The notes: generated by a model not told the origin, from the letters alone. A stretch of DNA of 64,000 nt from Rhodanobacter sp. C01 (GCF_002001045.1 NZ_MUNR01000003.1:1-64000), one strand, 5' to 3'. Positions 7,889 to 17,158 are shown, counted from the first letter of the stretch. Made by a program: numbers and translations.

Positions 7889-8629
7889 TTACCAACCCAT
7901 GTAATGCCCGCCATTGATCGCCAGGTTCGCCCCGGTGATCCAGCTGGCCTGGTCGCCGGTGAAGAACGCCACGGCATGTGCGATCTCGTCCGGCCGCCCG
8001 AGGCGGCCGACCGGAATCTGCGCAACGATCTTCTCGCGCACTTCCTCGGGCACGGCCATCACCATGTCGGTGCCGACATAGCCGGGCGAGACGGTGTTCA
8101 CGGTGATGCCGAACTTCGCGTTCTCCTGCGCCAGCGAAATGGTGAAGCCGTGCATGCCGGCCTTCGCGGCGGCGTAATTGGCCTGGCCGTACTGGCCCTT
8201 CTGGCCGTTGATCGAGCTGATCTGCACGATGCGGCCCCACTTGCGCGCACGCATGCCGTCGATCACCGGGCGGGTGACGTTGAAGCAGGCGTTCAAGTTG
8301 GTGCTGATCACGTCCGTCCACTGCTGGTAGTTCATCTTGTGGAAGGTGCTGTCGCGGGTGATGCCGGCATTGTTGATCAGGATGTCGATCGAGCCGCATT
8401 TTTCCTCGATGGCACGGATCATCGCGTCGCAGGCGGTGGGATCGCATACATCGCCCTGCACCATGCATACGTTGATTCCGTCCTTGGCCATCGCGTCATG
8501 CCACGCCTCGGCCTTGCTCTGGTCACGGTAATTGGTGGCGACCCGGTGCCCCTGACTGGCGAGGTAGCGGATGATCGCGCTGCCGATGCCGCCAGTGCCA
8601 CCTGTGACCAATGCCGTACGCTGCGTCAT
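7889..8629 (-). CDS. phaB: Acetoacetyl-CoA reductase (PhaB)
   Basis: A 246-residue short-chain dehydrogenase that reduces acetoacetyl-CoA to (R)-3-hydroxybutyryl-CoA with NADPH, the second step of polyhydroxybutyrate synthesis. It shows TGGTGGIG (9-16), NNAG (87-90) and the catalytic Ser139, Tyr152 and Lys156 in SSINGQKGQYGQANYAAAK. The segment ITRDSTFHKM and the ending ANLAINGGHYM are characteristic of PhaB rather than FabG. The ribosome site AGGAG precedes the start. No phaA or phaC is in the window, so the pathway genes are elsewhere. Confidence 0.93.
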   Translation of the reverse strand: MTQRTALVTGGTGGIGSAIIRYLASQGHRVATNYRDQSKAEAWHDAMAKDGINVCMVQGDVCDPTACDAMIRAIEEKCGSIDILINNAGITRDSTFHKMNYQQWTDVISTNLNACFNVTRPVIDGMRARKWGRIVQISSINGQKGQYGQANYAAAKAGMHGFTISLAQENAKFGITVNTVSPGYVGTDMVMAVPEEVREKIVAQIPVGRLGRPDEIAHAVAFFTGDQASWITGANLAINGGHYMGW

Positions 8630-8742
8630 GTCCTTGATCTCCTGAGAGGTAAAGCCGAGGGCTGTGAAATCCGGCCATCATGGCAACGCATTGCTGCAAT
8701 TCGATGCCATGGAGAGCCGGTTTGCCTTAGCTTTATAGCGTT

Positions 8743-9609
8743 TCAGGCGACAGAGTGACCGCTGCATTGCGGCAAAAGTGCCGGGTCGAAATTGACGAGC
8801 GCCTGCGCCAGCAAGTCCTGCACATTTGCCGTGTCCCCGGAGGCAGGCAACTGCAGGAAGACCAAGGCCTGTCGCAACGCTGGCAGCGGGCTGGCCGGAT
8901 CGACTGGACAGGCCCGGTCGGACTTGGACAACTTGCGACCCTCGGCGTCCAGCGCCAACGGCAGGTGCCGGTACGCTGGTGTTGGCAGGCCCAGGCAGCG
9001 TTGCAGCCAGATCTGCCGCGCGGTGGAGTCGAGCAGGTCGCTGCCGCGCACCACGTCGGTGATGCCCTGGAACGCGTCGTCCACCACGCAGGCCAGCTGA
9101 TAGGAATAGAGGCCTTCGACCCGCTTGATGACGAAATCGCCGGCACTCTCATGCAGGTTCTGCCTTTGCGGGCCTTGCAGGGCGTCGACGAAATCCACCT
9201 CGATGTCCGGCACACGAAGGCGCCATGCGGGTGGGCGATTCGGATCGGGTGCTGCGATGCAGCGGCCATCACGATGCATCCCGTCCGCACCGGCCAGGTC
9301 GCTGCGACTGCACCAGCAGGGGAACACCTGATCCGCCGCGCGCAGCCGCTCGAATGCCGCATCGTAGGCGGCCACGCGCTGCGACTGGAACAGCGTCGGT
9401 GCATCGGCGACCAGCCCGAATGCCGGCAGCGCTGCCAGAATGCTGGCCGCCGAGCCGGCGACCTCGCGCGGCGGGTCGATGTCCTCCATCCGCAGCAGCC
9501 ATTGGCCGCCAGCATGCCGTGCGCACAGCCAGCTTCCCACCGCAGCCACCAGCGAGCCGAAATGCAGGTGTCCGGTGGGCGAGGGGGCGAAGCGGCCGCG
9601 ATAGGTCAT
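8743..9609 (-). CDS. gluQ: Glutamyl-queuosine tRNA(Asp) synthetase
   Basis: A 288-aa truncated glutamyl-tRNA synthetase paralog without an anticodon-binding domain. It activates glutamate and attaches it to queuosine in the anticodon of tRNA(Asp). The class I signatures are present: YRGRFAPSPTGHLHFGSL (HIGH-like motif at 14-20) and KLSKS (226-230). Zinc-site cysteines lie in CWC (98-100) and GRC (115-117). Length is standard for YadB/GluQ. phaB lies 113 bp downstream on the same strand with its own ribosome site. Confidence 0.93.
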   Translation of the reverse strand: MTYRGRFAPSPTGHLHFGSLVAAVGSWLCARHAGGQWLLRMEDIDPPREVAGSAASILAALPAFGLVADAPTLFQSQRVAAYDAAFERLRAADQVFPCWCSRSDLAGADGMHRDGRCIAAPDPNRPPAWRLRVPDIEVDFVDALQGPQRQNLHESAGDFVIKRVEGLYSYQLACVVDDAFQGITDVVRGSDLLDSTARQIWLQRCLGLPTPAYRHLPLALDAEGRKLSKSDRACPVDPASPLPALRQALVFLQLPASGDTANVQDLLAQALVNFDPALLPQCSGHSVA

Positions 9610-9738
9610 GCGGTCATTTTAGGGTATGCAGCGGGGACGACAGGCCTGGCGGACCTTGAAACGGCGCCTCCATGCCCCGAATCTTGATCCACGCGCCAAG
9701 CGCGTAACCCCTTCATGACTGCCACAAGAGAGACAGCC

Positions 9739-10629
9739 ATGCGTCGCATCGCATTGTTCATTGGTACCAACCTCGCCGTCCTGTTCCTGCTGAGCATCGT
9801 CTGCCACTTGCTCGGTGTCGACCAGATGCAGGCCGCACGAGGCTTTGGCGGCTCGACCGGGCTGCTCATCTTCGCCGCTGTGTTCGGCATGGGCGGCGCC
9901 TTCATCTCGCTGGCGATGTCCAAGTGGATGGCCAAGATGTCCACCGGTGCGCGCGTGATCAGCGAGCCGCAGAACGAGACCGAGCGCTGGCTGGTCGATA
10001 CCGTGCGTCGCCATGCCCAGAACGCTGGCATCGGCATGCCCGAAGTGGCGATCTACGACGCGCCGGAAATGAACGCGTTCGCCACCGGCATGACCAGGAA
10101 CAGCTCGCTGGTCGCAGTCAGCTCCGGTCTTTTGCAGCAGATGGACCGTGAGCAGGTGACCGCCGTGCTCGGTCACGAGATCGGCCACGTCGCCAATGGC
10201 GACATGGTGACGTTGACCCTGATCCAGGGCGTGCTGAATACGCTGGTGATCCTGGCTGCGCGCATCGTGGGTCGGCTGGTCGACAGTTGGCTTTCCGGTG
10301 GTCGCGACAACCGCGGTGGCAGCGGTATCGGCTACTTCGTGGTGGTGATGGTGCTGCAGGTGGTGTTCGGCCTGTTCGCCTCGATGATCGTGGCCGCATT
10401 CTCGCGCTGGCGCGAGTTCCGCGCCGATGCGGCGGGCGCCAAGTTCGCCGGTCGCGGCGCGATGATCTCCGCGCTGCAACGGCTGCAGGCCAACCATGGC
10501 GAAAGCACCTTGCCCAACACCATCGCCGCATTCGGCATTTCCGGCCCGCTGGCCGATGGCTTCAGGAAACTGTTCATGAGCCATCCGCCGCTGGACGAGC
10601 GCATCGCCGCGCTGCAGAGCGCCAGCTAG
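9739..10629 (+). CDS. htpX: Membrane-bound zinc metalloprotease HtpX
   Basis: This M48 protease (296 aa) degrades misfolded inner-membrane proteins under heat or envelope stress. It has two N-terminal membrane segments (about 4-22 and 38-58), zinc site HEIGH (146-150) followed by VANGD, and a second pair of hydrophobic segments (about 155-205). A later glutamate ligand lies in the FRADAAGAKF region. The ATG at 9739 gives MRRIALFIGTNLAVL, matching the family N-terminus. An in-frame ATG at 9715 is less likely. htpG follows about 100 bp downstream behind a palindromic repeat, so two heat-shock functions are neighbours. No sigma-32 promoter was confidently identified. Confidence 0.93.
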   Translation: MRRIALFIGTNLAVLFLLSIVCHLLGVDQMQAARGFGGSTGLLIFAAVFGMGGAFISLAMSKWMAKMSTGARVISEPQNETERWLVDTVRRHAQNAGIGMPEVAIYDAPEMNAFATGMTRNSSLVAVSSGLLQQMDREQVTAVLGHEIGHVANGDMVTLTLIQGVLNTLVILAARIVGRLVDSWLSGGRDNRGGSGIGYFVVVMVLQVVFGLFASMIVAAFSRWREFRADAAGAKFAGRGAMISALQRLQANHGESTLPNTIAAFGISGPLADGFRKLFMSHPPLDERIAALQSAS

Positions 10630-10657
10630 GCATCGCCAGGCCGTAAACTTTCGGACC

Positions 10658-10685
10658 CGTCATTCCGGCCTGCGCCGGCATGACG
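10658..10685. repeat. REP-like palindrome between htpX and htpG
   Basis: CGTCATTCCGGC (10658-10669) and GCCGGCATGACG (10674-10685) form a 12-bp stem with one mismatch and a CTGC loop. This is the common extragenic palindrome type (GTCATTCC..GGAATGAC) of many proteobacteria. There is no T-run, so it is a repeat rather than a clear terminator. Confidence 0.7.
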
Positions 10686-10728
10686 GTCAAGAGAATTCAA
10701 CATCCACGCATCAACGGAACACCCACGC

Positions 10729-12597
10729 ATGACCGCACCCACCGAAACCCGCAAATTCGAAGCCGAAGTCGCCCAGGTGCTGCACCTGGTCACGCACTCG
10801 CTGTACTCGCACAAGGAGATCTTCCTGCGCGAGCTGATCTCCAACGCCTCCGACGCCTGCGACAAGCTGCGCTTCGAGTCGATCGCCAAGCCCGAGCTGA
10901 TGGCCGGCGACAGCGAGCTGCATATCGACGTGAGCTGGGATCCGGACGCGCGCACCGTCACCATCCGCGACAACGGCGTCGGCATGAATCGTGACGAAGT
11001 GGTGGCGAACATCGGCACCATCGCCAGCTCCGGCACCAAGCGCTTCCTCGAGGCGATGTCGGGCGAGCAGAAGGCCGATGCGCGGTTGATCGGCCAGTTC
11101 GGCGTGGGCTTCTATTCCGCCTTCGTGGTCGCCGACAAGGTCACCGTGATCACCCGTCGCGCCGATGCGCCGGCGAGCGACGGCGTGAAGTGGGAGAGTG
11201 ACGGCAAGGGCGAGTACTCGCTGGAGCAGGTCGAGCAGGCCGAGCGCGGCACCTCCGTCATCCTGCATCTCAAGGCCGACGAGGACGAGTTCCTCAAGCG
11301 CTGGCAGCTGCGCTCGCTGATCACCAAGTACTCCGACCACGTCGCCTTCCCGATCCGCATGCCGGTGGAGAAGGACGGCAAGCCGACCGACGAATGGGAA
11401 ACCATCAACGCCGCTTCGGCGCTGTGGACCAAGCCGAAGTCCGAGATCAGCGACGCGGACTACCAGAGCTTCTACAAGTCGCTCGGCCACGATTTCAACG
11501 ATGCGCTGGCGTGGACGCACAACCGTGTCGAGGGCAGCCAGAGCTTCACCACCTTGCTGTACATCCCGTCGCAGCCGCCGTTCGACCTGATGATGGGCGG
11601 CCGCGACGAGCGCAAGGGGCTGAAGCTCTACATCAAGCGTGTCTTCATCATGGACGCGGCCGAGGAGCTGCTGCCGAACTACCTGCGCTTTGTGCGCGGC
11701 GTGGTCGACGCGGACGATCTGCCGCTCAACGTGAGCCGCGAGATCCTGCAGCAGAACCGCCAGCTTGAGCGCATCAAGTCCGCCTGCGTGAAGCGCGTGC
11801 TCGACCTGATCGAGAAACTGGCCAAGGACGAGCCGGAGAAATTCGCCACGTTCTACAAGGCGTTCGGCAACACGCTCAAGGAAGGCATCAGCGAGGATGC
11901 GAACAATCGCGAGCGCATCGCCAAGCTGCTGCGCTTCGCCTCGACCAAGGGCGACGGCAGCGCGCAGACCGTCTCGTTCGATGACTACATCGGCCGCATG
12001 CCGGTGGGCCAGGACACCATCTGGTTCATCACTGCCGACAGCTACGCCGCCGCGCTGGGCAGCCCGCAGCTGGAAGCGTTCAAGGCCAAGGGCATCGAAG
12101 TGCTGCTGATGTCCGACCGCATCGACGAATGGATGCTCGGCAGCTTGAACGAATACGGCGGCAAGAAGCTGCAGAACGTCGCCAAGGGCGAACTGCCGCT
12201 GGACGAAGCCGACAAGAAGAAGCAGGAGGAGTCCGCGAAGGAGGCCGAGCCGCTGGTCAAGAAGCTCAAGGAGCTGCTCGGCGACCGCGTCGGCGACGTA
12301 CGCGTCTCAGCCCGCCTCACCGATTCACCGTCCTGCCTCGCGCTGAGCGATTACGAGATGGCACCGCATCTCGCCCGCCTGCTGCGCGAAGCCGGCCACG
12401 ACATGCCGGACAACAAGCCGACGCTGGAAATCAATCCGCAGCATGCGTTGCTCAAGCGCGTCGAGGCGGAAGCGGACGAAGCGAAGGCGAAGGATCTGGC
12501 CACGCTGCTGCTGGAGCAGGCGGAGATCGCAGCGGGTGCGCAGTTGCCGGATCCGTCGGCGTTTGTGCAGCGGATGAATCGGGTGTTGCTGGGCTAA
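10729..12597 (+). CDS. htpG: Molecular chaperone HtpG (Hsp90)
   Basis: This is a full-length bacterial Hsp90 (622 aa). The N-terminal GHKL ATPase includes ELISNASDACDKLRFES (with the catalytic Glu and Asn), DNGVGM and GQFGVGFYSAFVVAD. The middle domain has the Hsp90 signature YIKRVFIMD, with SREILQQNRQL carrying the gamma-phosphate-sensing arginine. The C-terminal dimerisation domain ends QRMNRVLLG. A terminator follows 28 nt after the stop codon. It works with DnaK in protein remodelling. Confidence 0.97.
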   Translation: MTAPTETRKFEAEVAQVLHLVTHSLYSHKEIFLRELISNASDACDKLRFESIAKPELMAGDSELHIDVSWDPDARTVTIRDNGVGMNRDEVVANIGTIASSGTKRFLEAMSGEQKADARLIGQFGVGFYSAFVVADKVTVITRRADAPASDGVKWESDGKGEYSLEQVEQAERGTSVILHLKADEDEFLKRWQLRSLITKYSDHVAFPIRMPVEKDGKPTDEWETINAASALWTKPKSEISDADYQSFYKSLGHDFNDALAWTHNRVEGSQSFTTLLYIPSQPPFDLMMGGRDERKGLKLYIKRVFIMDAAEELLPNYLRFVRGVVDADDLPLNVSREILQQNRQLERIKSACVKRVLDLIEKLAKDEPEKFATFYKAFGNTLKEGISEDANNRERIAKLLRFASTKGDGSAQTVSFDDYIGRMPVGQDTIWFITADSYAAALGSPQLEAFKAKGIEVLLMSDRIDEWMLGSLNEYGGKKLQNVAKGELPLDEADKKKQEESAKEAEPLVKKLKELLGDRVGDVRVSARLTDSPSCLALSDYEMAPHLARLLREAGHDMPDNKPTLEINPQHALLKRVEAEADEAKAKDLATLLLEQAEIAAGAQLPDPSAFVQRMNRVLLG

Positions 12598-12624
12598 GAC
12601 GCAGCGCATTTCGCCAATATGAAG

Positions 12625-12649
12625 AGCCCGCCATCCGGCGGGCTTTTTC
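12625..12649 (+). terminator. Rho-independent terminator of htpG
   Basis: Perfect 8-bp stem AGCCCGCC / GGCGGGCT with an ATCC loop, followed by TTTTTC. Confidence 0.85.
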
Positions 12650-12655
12650 TTGTCT

Positions 12656-12761
12656 CCCTCTCCCCTTGAGGGAGAGGGCTGTGACCGAAGGGAATCCCTT
12701 TGGGAGGGAGAGGGGTGCTCGCGAAAATTCCACCCATCCGTCACCCCAGCGCAGGCTGGGG
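12656..12761. repeat. Intergenic palindromes between htpG and the next gene
   Basis: Two hairpins lie in the 313-bp gap. The first is CCCTCTCCC / GGGAGAGGG at 12656-12678 with a 5-nt loop, followed by a partly repeated GGGAGGGAGAGGGG. The second is CCCCAGC-GCAG-GCTGGGG at 12744-12761, preceded by CGTCA, resembling the REP unit at 10658. No gene is visible in 12598-12910. Confidence 0.55.
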
Positions 12762-12910
12762 CCCAGTGCCTTCAGCTCATACAGATTTGGCCCCTTCCGA
12801 GGGTATGCGCTGCGCGGTATCACGGCGAACCGTTGCAAGGGCGTCCCTGTTGGTGGGGCGAAACTTCAAGCAGAATGCACGTCCCCATCGGTGATGCATC
12901 GGAGCTCGAC

Positions 12911-13717
12911 ATGTCAGCGAACGCAGCCATCTTCCGTCAGTTGCACGATGGCCCGCAGCCGCTGCGGCTGCCCAATGCCTGGGACGCCGGCAGTGCCAGG
13001 TTGTTTGAAAGTCTGGGCGCCGCGGCCATCGCCACCACCAGCGCAGGTTTGGCCTGGGCGCTTGGCTATGCGGATGGAGGAAAGCTGCCAGTGGACGCCG
13101 CGATCCATGCGGCAGCCGGCATCGCGCGCGTCCTCACGGTGCCGTTGTCGGTCGACATGGAAAACGGCTACGCCGATGATGCCGCGACGGTAGGCGAAAC
13201 GATCCGGCGACTGCTCGATGTCGGCGTCGCCGGCATCAATATCGAAGACGGTGCGCAGGCGCCGGCCGTGCTCGCTGCGAAAATCGAAGCGATCAAGAAC
13301 ACCGCCGCAAAGGCGGGTTCGGACATCTTCGTGAATGCGCGCACCGACGTGTACCTGGCCAATCTGGCCGATGCCTCGCTGCGCGTCGATGAAACGCTGT
13401 CACGCGGCGCGATCTATCGCGCGGCCGGTGCCGATGGTTTGTTCGTTCCCGGTCTGCACGAACCGGCCGAGATCCAGGCCATCGTGGTGGGAATAGGCCT
13501 GCCGCTCAATGTGATGGCGTGGCCGGGACTGATGCCGGTCCACGAGTTGGGTCAGCTCGGTGTGCGGCGCTTTAGCGCAGGCTCCGGTATTTCGCAGATG
13601 CTGTGGGGACAGGCGGAAACACTGGCGCGGGATTTTCTCGATAGTGGGCGCTCTGAGTCGCTGGCCGCGGGTGCCATGCCGTACGGCCGGATTCAGGCTT
13701 TGTTCGCCGGAACGTAA
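12911..13717 (+). CDS. Isocitrate lyase/PEP mutase family protein, copy 1
   Basis: The 268-residue TIM-barrel protein belongs to the PEP mutase/isocitrate lyase superfamily, whose members form or break C-C or P-C bonds next to 2-oxo acids using Mg2+. Metal and substrate residues are visible: Asp82, Glu84 and Asn85 in LSVDMENGY, Glu112-Asp113 in INIEDG, and Arg144 in NARTD. The lyase hallmark KKCGH is missing, so it is neither isocitrate lyase nor methylisocitrate lyase. Oxaloacetate decarboxylase or hydrolase-like activity is possible. GGAG 8 nt before the ATG at 12911 fixes the start. A paralog of the same length and very similar sequence lies at 20219. Substrate unknown. Confidence 0.85.
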   Translation: MSANAAIFRQLHDGPQPLRLPNAWDAGSARLFESLGAAAIATTSAGLAWALGYADGGKLPVDAAIHAAAGIARVLTVPLSVDMENGYADDAATVGETIRRLLDVGVAGINIEDGAQAPAVLAAKIEAIKNTAAKAGSDIFVNARTDVYLANLADASLRVDETLSRGAIYRAAGADGLFVPGLHEPAEIQAIVVGIGLPLNVMAWPGLMPVHELGQLGVRRFSAGSGISQMLWGQAETLARDFLDSGRSESLAAGAMPYGRIQALFAGT

Positions 13718-13800
13718 GCGGTAAGGATTGCCTGTTTGCGTGCTTCGGGTTCAAGCAGGCACAGAGTCAAGAGCTTTCGTCTGCGTGCGGCAGCCGAGTC

Positions 13801-14060
13801 ACTTTTCTCTTGCGTGGCCAAGAGAAAAGTAACCAAAAGAGAAGGCCACCCCGCTTGGCGCTTGCCGCCCATCCATGGGCGGCAAGTCCGTGAGCCGGGG
13901 CCGGGCTTTTCGAACGGTCATCCTGACCGTGCGAAAAGGAACCGACGTCCTGTCGGTTCCCGCTACGCGGCCTGTCGACCCCGCCTCACCGCCGCACAAG
14001 GGGCCCCAGGTAGAGCAGCGTGCCATCCTGGCCCGCACTCGGTGCGCCCGCTGCGCGGGC
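13801..14060. repeat. Array of five consecutive hairpins (dispersed repeat element)
   Basis: Five palindromes follow one another in a gene-free stretch. They are ACTTTTCTCTTG/CAAGAGAAAAGT (13801-13830, 12 bp perfect); CTTGCCGCCCA/TGGGCGGCAAG (13861-13886, 11 bp perfect); a 15-bp stem with one mismatch (13906-13938); GGAACCGAC/GTCGGTTCC (13938-13960); and GCCCGC/GCGGGC (14046-14060). The ACTTTTCTCTTG...GTAACCAAAAGAGAAGGCC wording matches what I remember as a high-copy Xanthomonadales intergenic repeat. The whole 13718-14102 gap has no gene. Confidence 0.7.
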
Positions 14061-14102
14061 AAACGTATCCAACGCGAGTGACTACGCCGTCCCCCAATCG
14101 AA

Positions 14103-14738
14103 TCAGAAGCAGTTGGGAGACAATGAGCAATCCCATTTGCCATCCGTGCGTAGGAATCGGCATGTCAGATCTCGCAGGCCACCCCACAATGGGAGCGAAG
14201 CGATTTCTTCTGCCGTGGCCGGGCGAAGGCCCTGAAATTCATGGAAAGCGTGATCATCATCGGTAGGACCACTACCAAAGGCGAAGAGCTGATCGCACAG
14301 TGCGGGCACTCCAACTTGCTCGGCAACGAAGCATCCATCCGCGTCACAACACTCGCGGATTAAATCTTCTTCAACGTCTCGGCTTGCTCCGTAAAGAAGC
14401 AACATACCGCCAGCCTTGTAGTTCGCGGCGTCACGGTACTGATAAATGAAGACTTGGCGCTCGCCATCGTCCTCGTCCTCATGCAGAAAATAGACGGCAT
14501 CAGGAGTGTCCGAAGTCCACTCGCGTCGGGTCATGATGTAGCCAAGCTTGTTTACGATGTGAAACCCCGGCATGGCGTACCAGTTTTCATCTTCGTAAGC
14601 ACCGGTATCTACGATGGTCCACACGCGTTCGAGCGGCTGATCTTTAACGTCGTCGAAATCGAACATGCCACCATCGGACTTTTGGATAACGCCCCAGCCA
14701 TCCCAGAACTTGTCTTCGGAAATGTATTCGTCGCTCAT
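14103..14738 (-). CDS. Hypothetical protein (acidic, Trp-rich)
   Basis: The 211-residue protein starts MSDEYISEDKFWDGWG, with GAGG 6 nt upstream of the ATG at 14738. It is soluble, acidic and rich in aromatic residues. A central segment (RREWTSDTPDAVYFLHEDEDDGERQ) is followed by a short Gly-rich strand (AGGMLLLYGAS). There are no membrane segments, no signal peptide and no catalytic motif that I recognise. Base composition is lower in GC than the flanking core genes, as for the two nuclease genes downstream on the same strand. It may be part of the same accessory insertion. Function unknown; an immunity-like or defence-associated role would be guesswork. Confidence 0.6.
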   Translation of the reverse strand: MSDEYISEDKFWDGWGVIQKSDGGMFDFDDVKDQPLERVWTIVDTGAYEDENWYAMPGFHIVNKLGYIMTRREWTSDTPDAVYFLHEDEDDGERQVFIYQYRDAANYKAGGMLLLYGASRDVEEDLIRECCDADGCFVAEQVGVPALCDQLFAFGSGPTDDDHAFHEFQGLRPATAEEIASLPLWGGLRDLTCRFLRTDGKWDCSLSPNCF

Positions 14739-15055
14739 GGATGGCCTCAATCGACAGGGGAGGTTCGTCGTGCACGCGACTGATATTTTCACCACTTTGT
14801 CTCAGCTGACGCGACAGCATGAAGAGCGCGTGACCACAAAAAAATGGGTCAGCTCAGGGCGTACTTGCCGACAATCACGCCTCACAAGTTCGACCCCAGA
14901 TGAGAACCGGAATGTGAGAGGCGAGCTAAAAGCTTGCGATACCTTCTGGCGATTCGAGGCGGCAATGGAGTTGCCTCAAGCAGAGGTCACTGTCAGACGA
15001 CGAATGCTTCTAATTCCTGCAGCAACATCATGATTCCGACGACGTCCCCCCGCTT
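14739..15055. other. Gene-free interval
   Basis: About 317 bp between two minus-strand accessory genes. I see no coding region, terminator hairpin or repeat. It would hold the promoter for the 211-aa hypothetical protein, but no convincing -35/-10 pair was found. Confidence 0.5.
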
Positions 15056-17071
15056 TTAGCTCAGCGCAGGAATTCCGACTTCCTGAAACAGCTGATGGGC
15101 AGAATTGTAGAAAGCTGGGAGTCTGGTCGGATCGGCCGGGTCGCCCTCTGGTATGACGATCACCATGCCCTGTCGCGCTCTGGTGAGTAAGACGCGATAG
15201 GCATTAAGCAGATAGCGTTGTCTTGAGTCTTTGCGAACACGTTCCCACCGCTTGCCTTTGAAGCCGAAGTACTCCCATTCATCGCCTTCAAGGCGTAAAT
15301 CACCGTCCCAGACCACGCAAGCCCAGTCCAGTTCCAAACCCTGCACCTGAAATTCGGTAGCAACATCCTCCAAGTAGTAAGAGGACCTGACGTCTTGCCT
15401 GTCCTCAAGGAACCAACGCACAGGATCTACCTTCACTCGCACATCAATACCGTGAGGCTTGAGACGCTGGGCCTGCGAAGAAACCACGATTCCGTAACGC
15501 TCCGATCCCCGAGCCTGCTGCCTTAGCCAGTCTTTGGCTCGATCGAGATTACGCGTGACGCGAATGGGGTAGTGTGGAAGCACCTGATTCAATGTGGTTC
15601 GCGCCTGCTCGAGCTCGAGAGCTAGAAGCTCGTTCACGAAGCCTGAGACACGATCTGAACGAAATGAGCGTACAGAGGTAGCAAGGTGAAGTGCCTCGTC
15701 CCAATGCACGAGGGGGCGGGTCGACAACGACTCGAGCTCTGCGTCCGCGTGATACTCGATTTCGCGGAGTCGGGGAGACAGATATATCGACCAATCCGTA
15801 AAGCGGCGACGGATGGCTGAAAGCCATTCGCTGATACCTGCCTCACCAGTATTGATTTCCTGCCCACTGCCGACCAAGCACACCACAGCTGCCCAGTCGG
15901 CATGTCGATCAAGGCAGGAAATTAGAAATTCGGGCTCGGACTGGTCAAAGCCGTCAGTGCCCTTCTTTCGTAGCATGAAGCTAGCTGTCTGTGTAAGGTC
16001 CCACGCCCGTTGTGCCTCATCGAAGAGCGCAATGTGCTCGATGGGTGGGGCGCTGCTAGCAAGGCAGTCGTCGCGAAAGTGGTGGACGTTCTGAATGAAT
16101 TGCTTCACGGCGCTGCGGGCCTCGCCAATACGAAGCTGCTCGCCCGTGGCGAGAGCCCGCTCTTTGCGATCACGCGCTAGTGCTTCATGTAATACGCTCA
16201 CCAGAGGGCCATTACCCGACAAGAACACGCTGTAGAGCTCGTCTTCCTTCTTGGTGTGCTTATTCGCTATGTCCAGACCTACGAGAGTTTTTCCTGCTCC
16301 AGGTACACCCGTGATAAGGAAAATAGCCTTCCGTCCTTCGGCGTGCACTTGGTCGATGAGCTCGCTCAATCGATGGGACGTGATGGCCAAATTCTTTGCA
16401 CCCGCATCGTGGCGTGAGATTTCCTCAACGGCGTGCCCTGCGTAAAGCGCCCTTGCTGCCTCTACGATCGTTGGTGTGGGGCGATAGCGACCGCGTTGCC
16501 ACAAGTCGCTATCAATAGACGGTTCTTGGAAGAATTCGAGGCCGAGGTCGATTGCTCGGGATAGACCATCAGTGCCGCACAGTACCGGAGTAGTAAGAAG
16601 GTCTTGGTGACTAGTAACCTCAATCGCTGTCGGCGTGCAGCTTTTGCCCGTTGCGATCAGCACGGGAACAATTGGAATCGGATGGCTTGCGTCATGAAAA
16701 TTTTTCAGGTCTAACGCGTAGTCCCAGACCTGATCGATCGCACTGCGCGTGAATCCAGTTGCACCCACTTTGAACTCGAGTACGAACAACACATTTTCTA
16801 AAATAAGGACTGTGTCGATACGCCGGCCTAGGCGAGGAATGGCATACTCGAAGTACAGTGCGCCATGCGCTGATTCTCTCGAAGTGAGCAGTCGCCTCAA
16901 TATCTCGATTTGCTGCATCCAAGCGGACTTTTGAGCGAGCTCATCTGAAAAATCTGACCAAACAGCTAGTGATCCTAAAATCGCGTTTGGGCTAGCTATC
17001 AGAAATTCGGAAATAGTTGCGCCATAGCCCCAGCGTGCTCGAGATCGCTCATTTGTCGTTGTTTGATCCAT
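15056..17071 (-). CDS. PD-(D/E)XK nuclease fused to DUF2075-type helicase/ATPase
   Basis: A 671-residue two-part protein. The N-terminal part (about 1-200) contains a restriction-endonuclease-like core: Glu75, Asp86 (RRIDTVLI) and Glu99-x-Lys101 (LFVLEFKVGA). The C-terminal part is an SF1-like ATPase of the DUF2075 group: Walker A GVPGAGKT (255-262), Walker B IALFDEAQ (347-354), then late motifs FQVQGLELDWACVVW and NAYRVLLTRARQGMVIV (motif V/VI-like). GTP- or ATP-driven DNA or RNA processing is expected, and proteins of this build are common in mobile or defence loci. AGGGGG before the ATG at 17071 sets the start; an upstream in-frame ATG at 17107 is rejected. It is next to a membrane Mrr-like nuclease on the same strand. 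The defence role is inference. Confidence 0.75.
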   Translation of the reverse strand: MDQTTTNERSRARWGYGATISEFLIASPNAILGSLAVWSDFSDELAQKSAWMQQIEILRRLLTSRESAHGALYFEYAIPRLGRRIDTVLILENVLFVLEFKVGATGFTRSAIDQVWDYALDLKNFHDASHPIPIVPVLIATGKSCTPTAIEVTSHQDLLTTPVLCGTDGLSRAIDLGLEFFQEPSIDSDLWQRGRYRPTPTIVEAARALYAGHAVEEISRHDAGAKNLAITSHRLSELIDQVHAEGRKAIFLITGVPGAGKTLVGLDIANKHTKKEDELYSVFLSGNGPLVSVLHEALARDRKERALATGEQLRIGEARSAVKQFIQNVHHFRDDCLASSAPPIEHIALFDEAQRAWDLTQTASFMLRKKGTDGFDQSEPEFLISCLDRHADWAAVVCLVGSGQEINTGEAGISEWLSAIRRRFTDWSIYLSPRLREIEYHADAELESLSTRPLVHWDEALHLATSVRSFRSDRVSGFVNELLALELEQARTTLNQVLPHYPIRVTRNLDRAKDWLRQQARGSERYGIVVSSQAQRLKPHGIDVRVKVDPVRWFLEDRQDVRSSYYLEDVATEFQVQGLELDWACVVWDGDLRLEGDEWEYFGFKGKRWERVRKDSRQRYLLNAYRVLLTRARQGMVIVIPEGDPADPTRLPAFYNSAHQLFQEVGIPALS

Positions 17072-17158
17072 CGCAGCCCCCTGAAAGTTAGTCCAGGTTA
17101 GCGGCAAATTACTGCGGATTGCGAAGTTTTAGTGAGCGACGCCAGACATTCCCTACCT

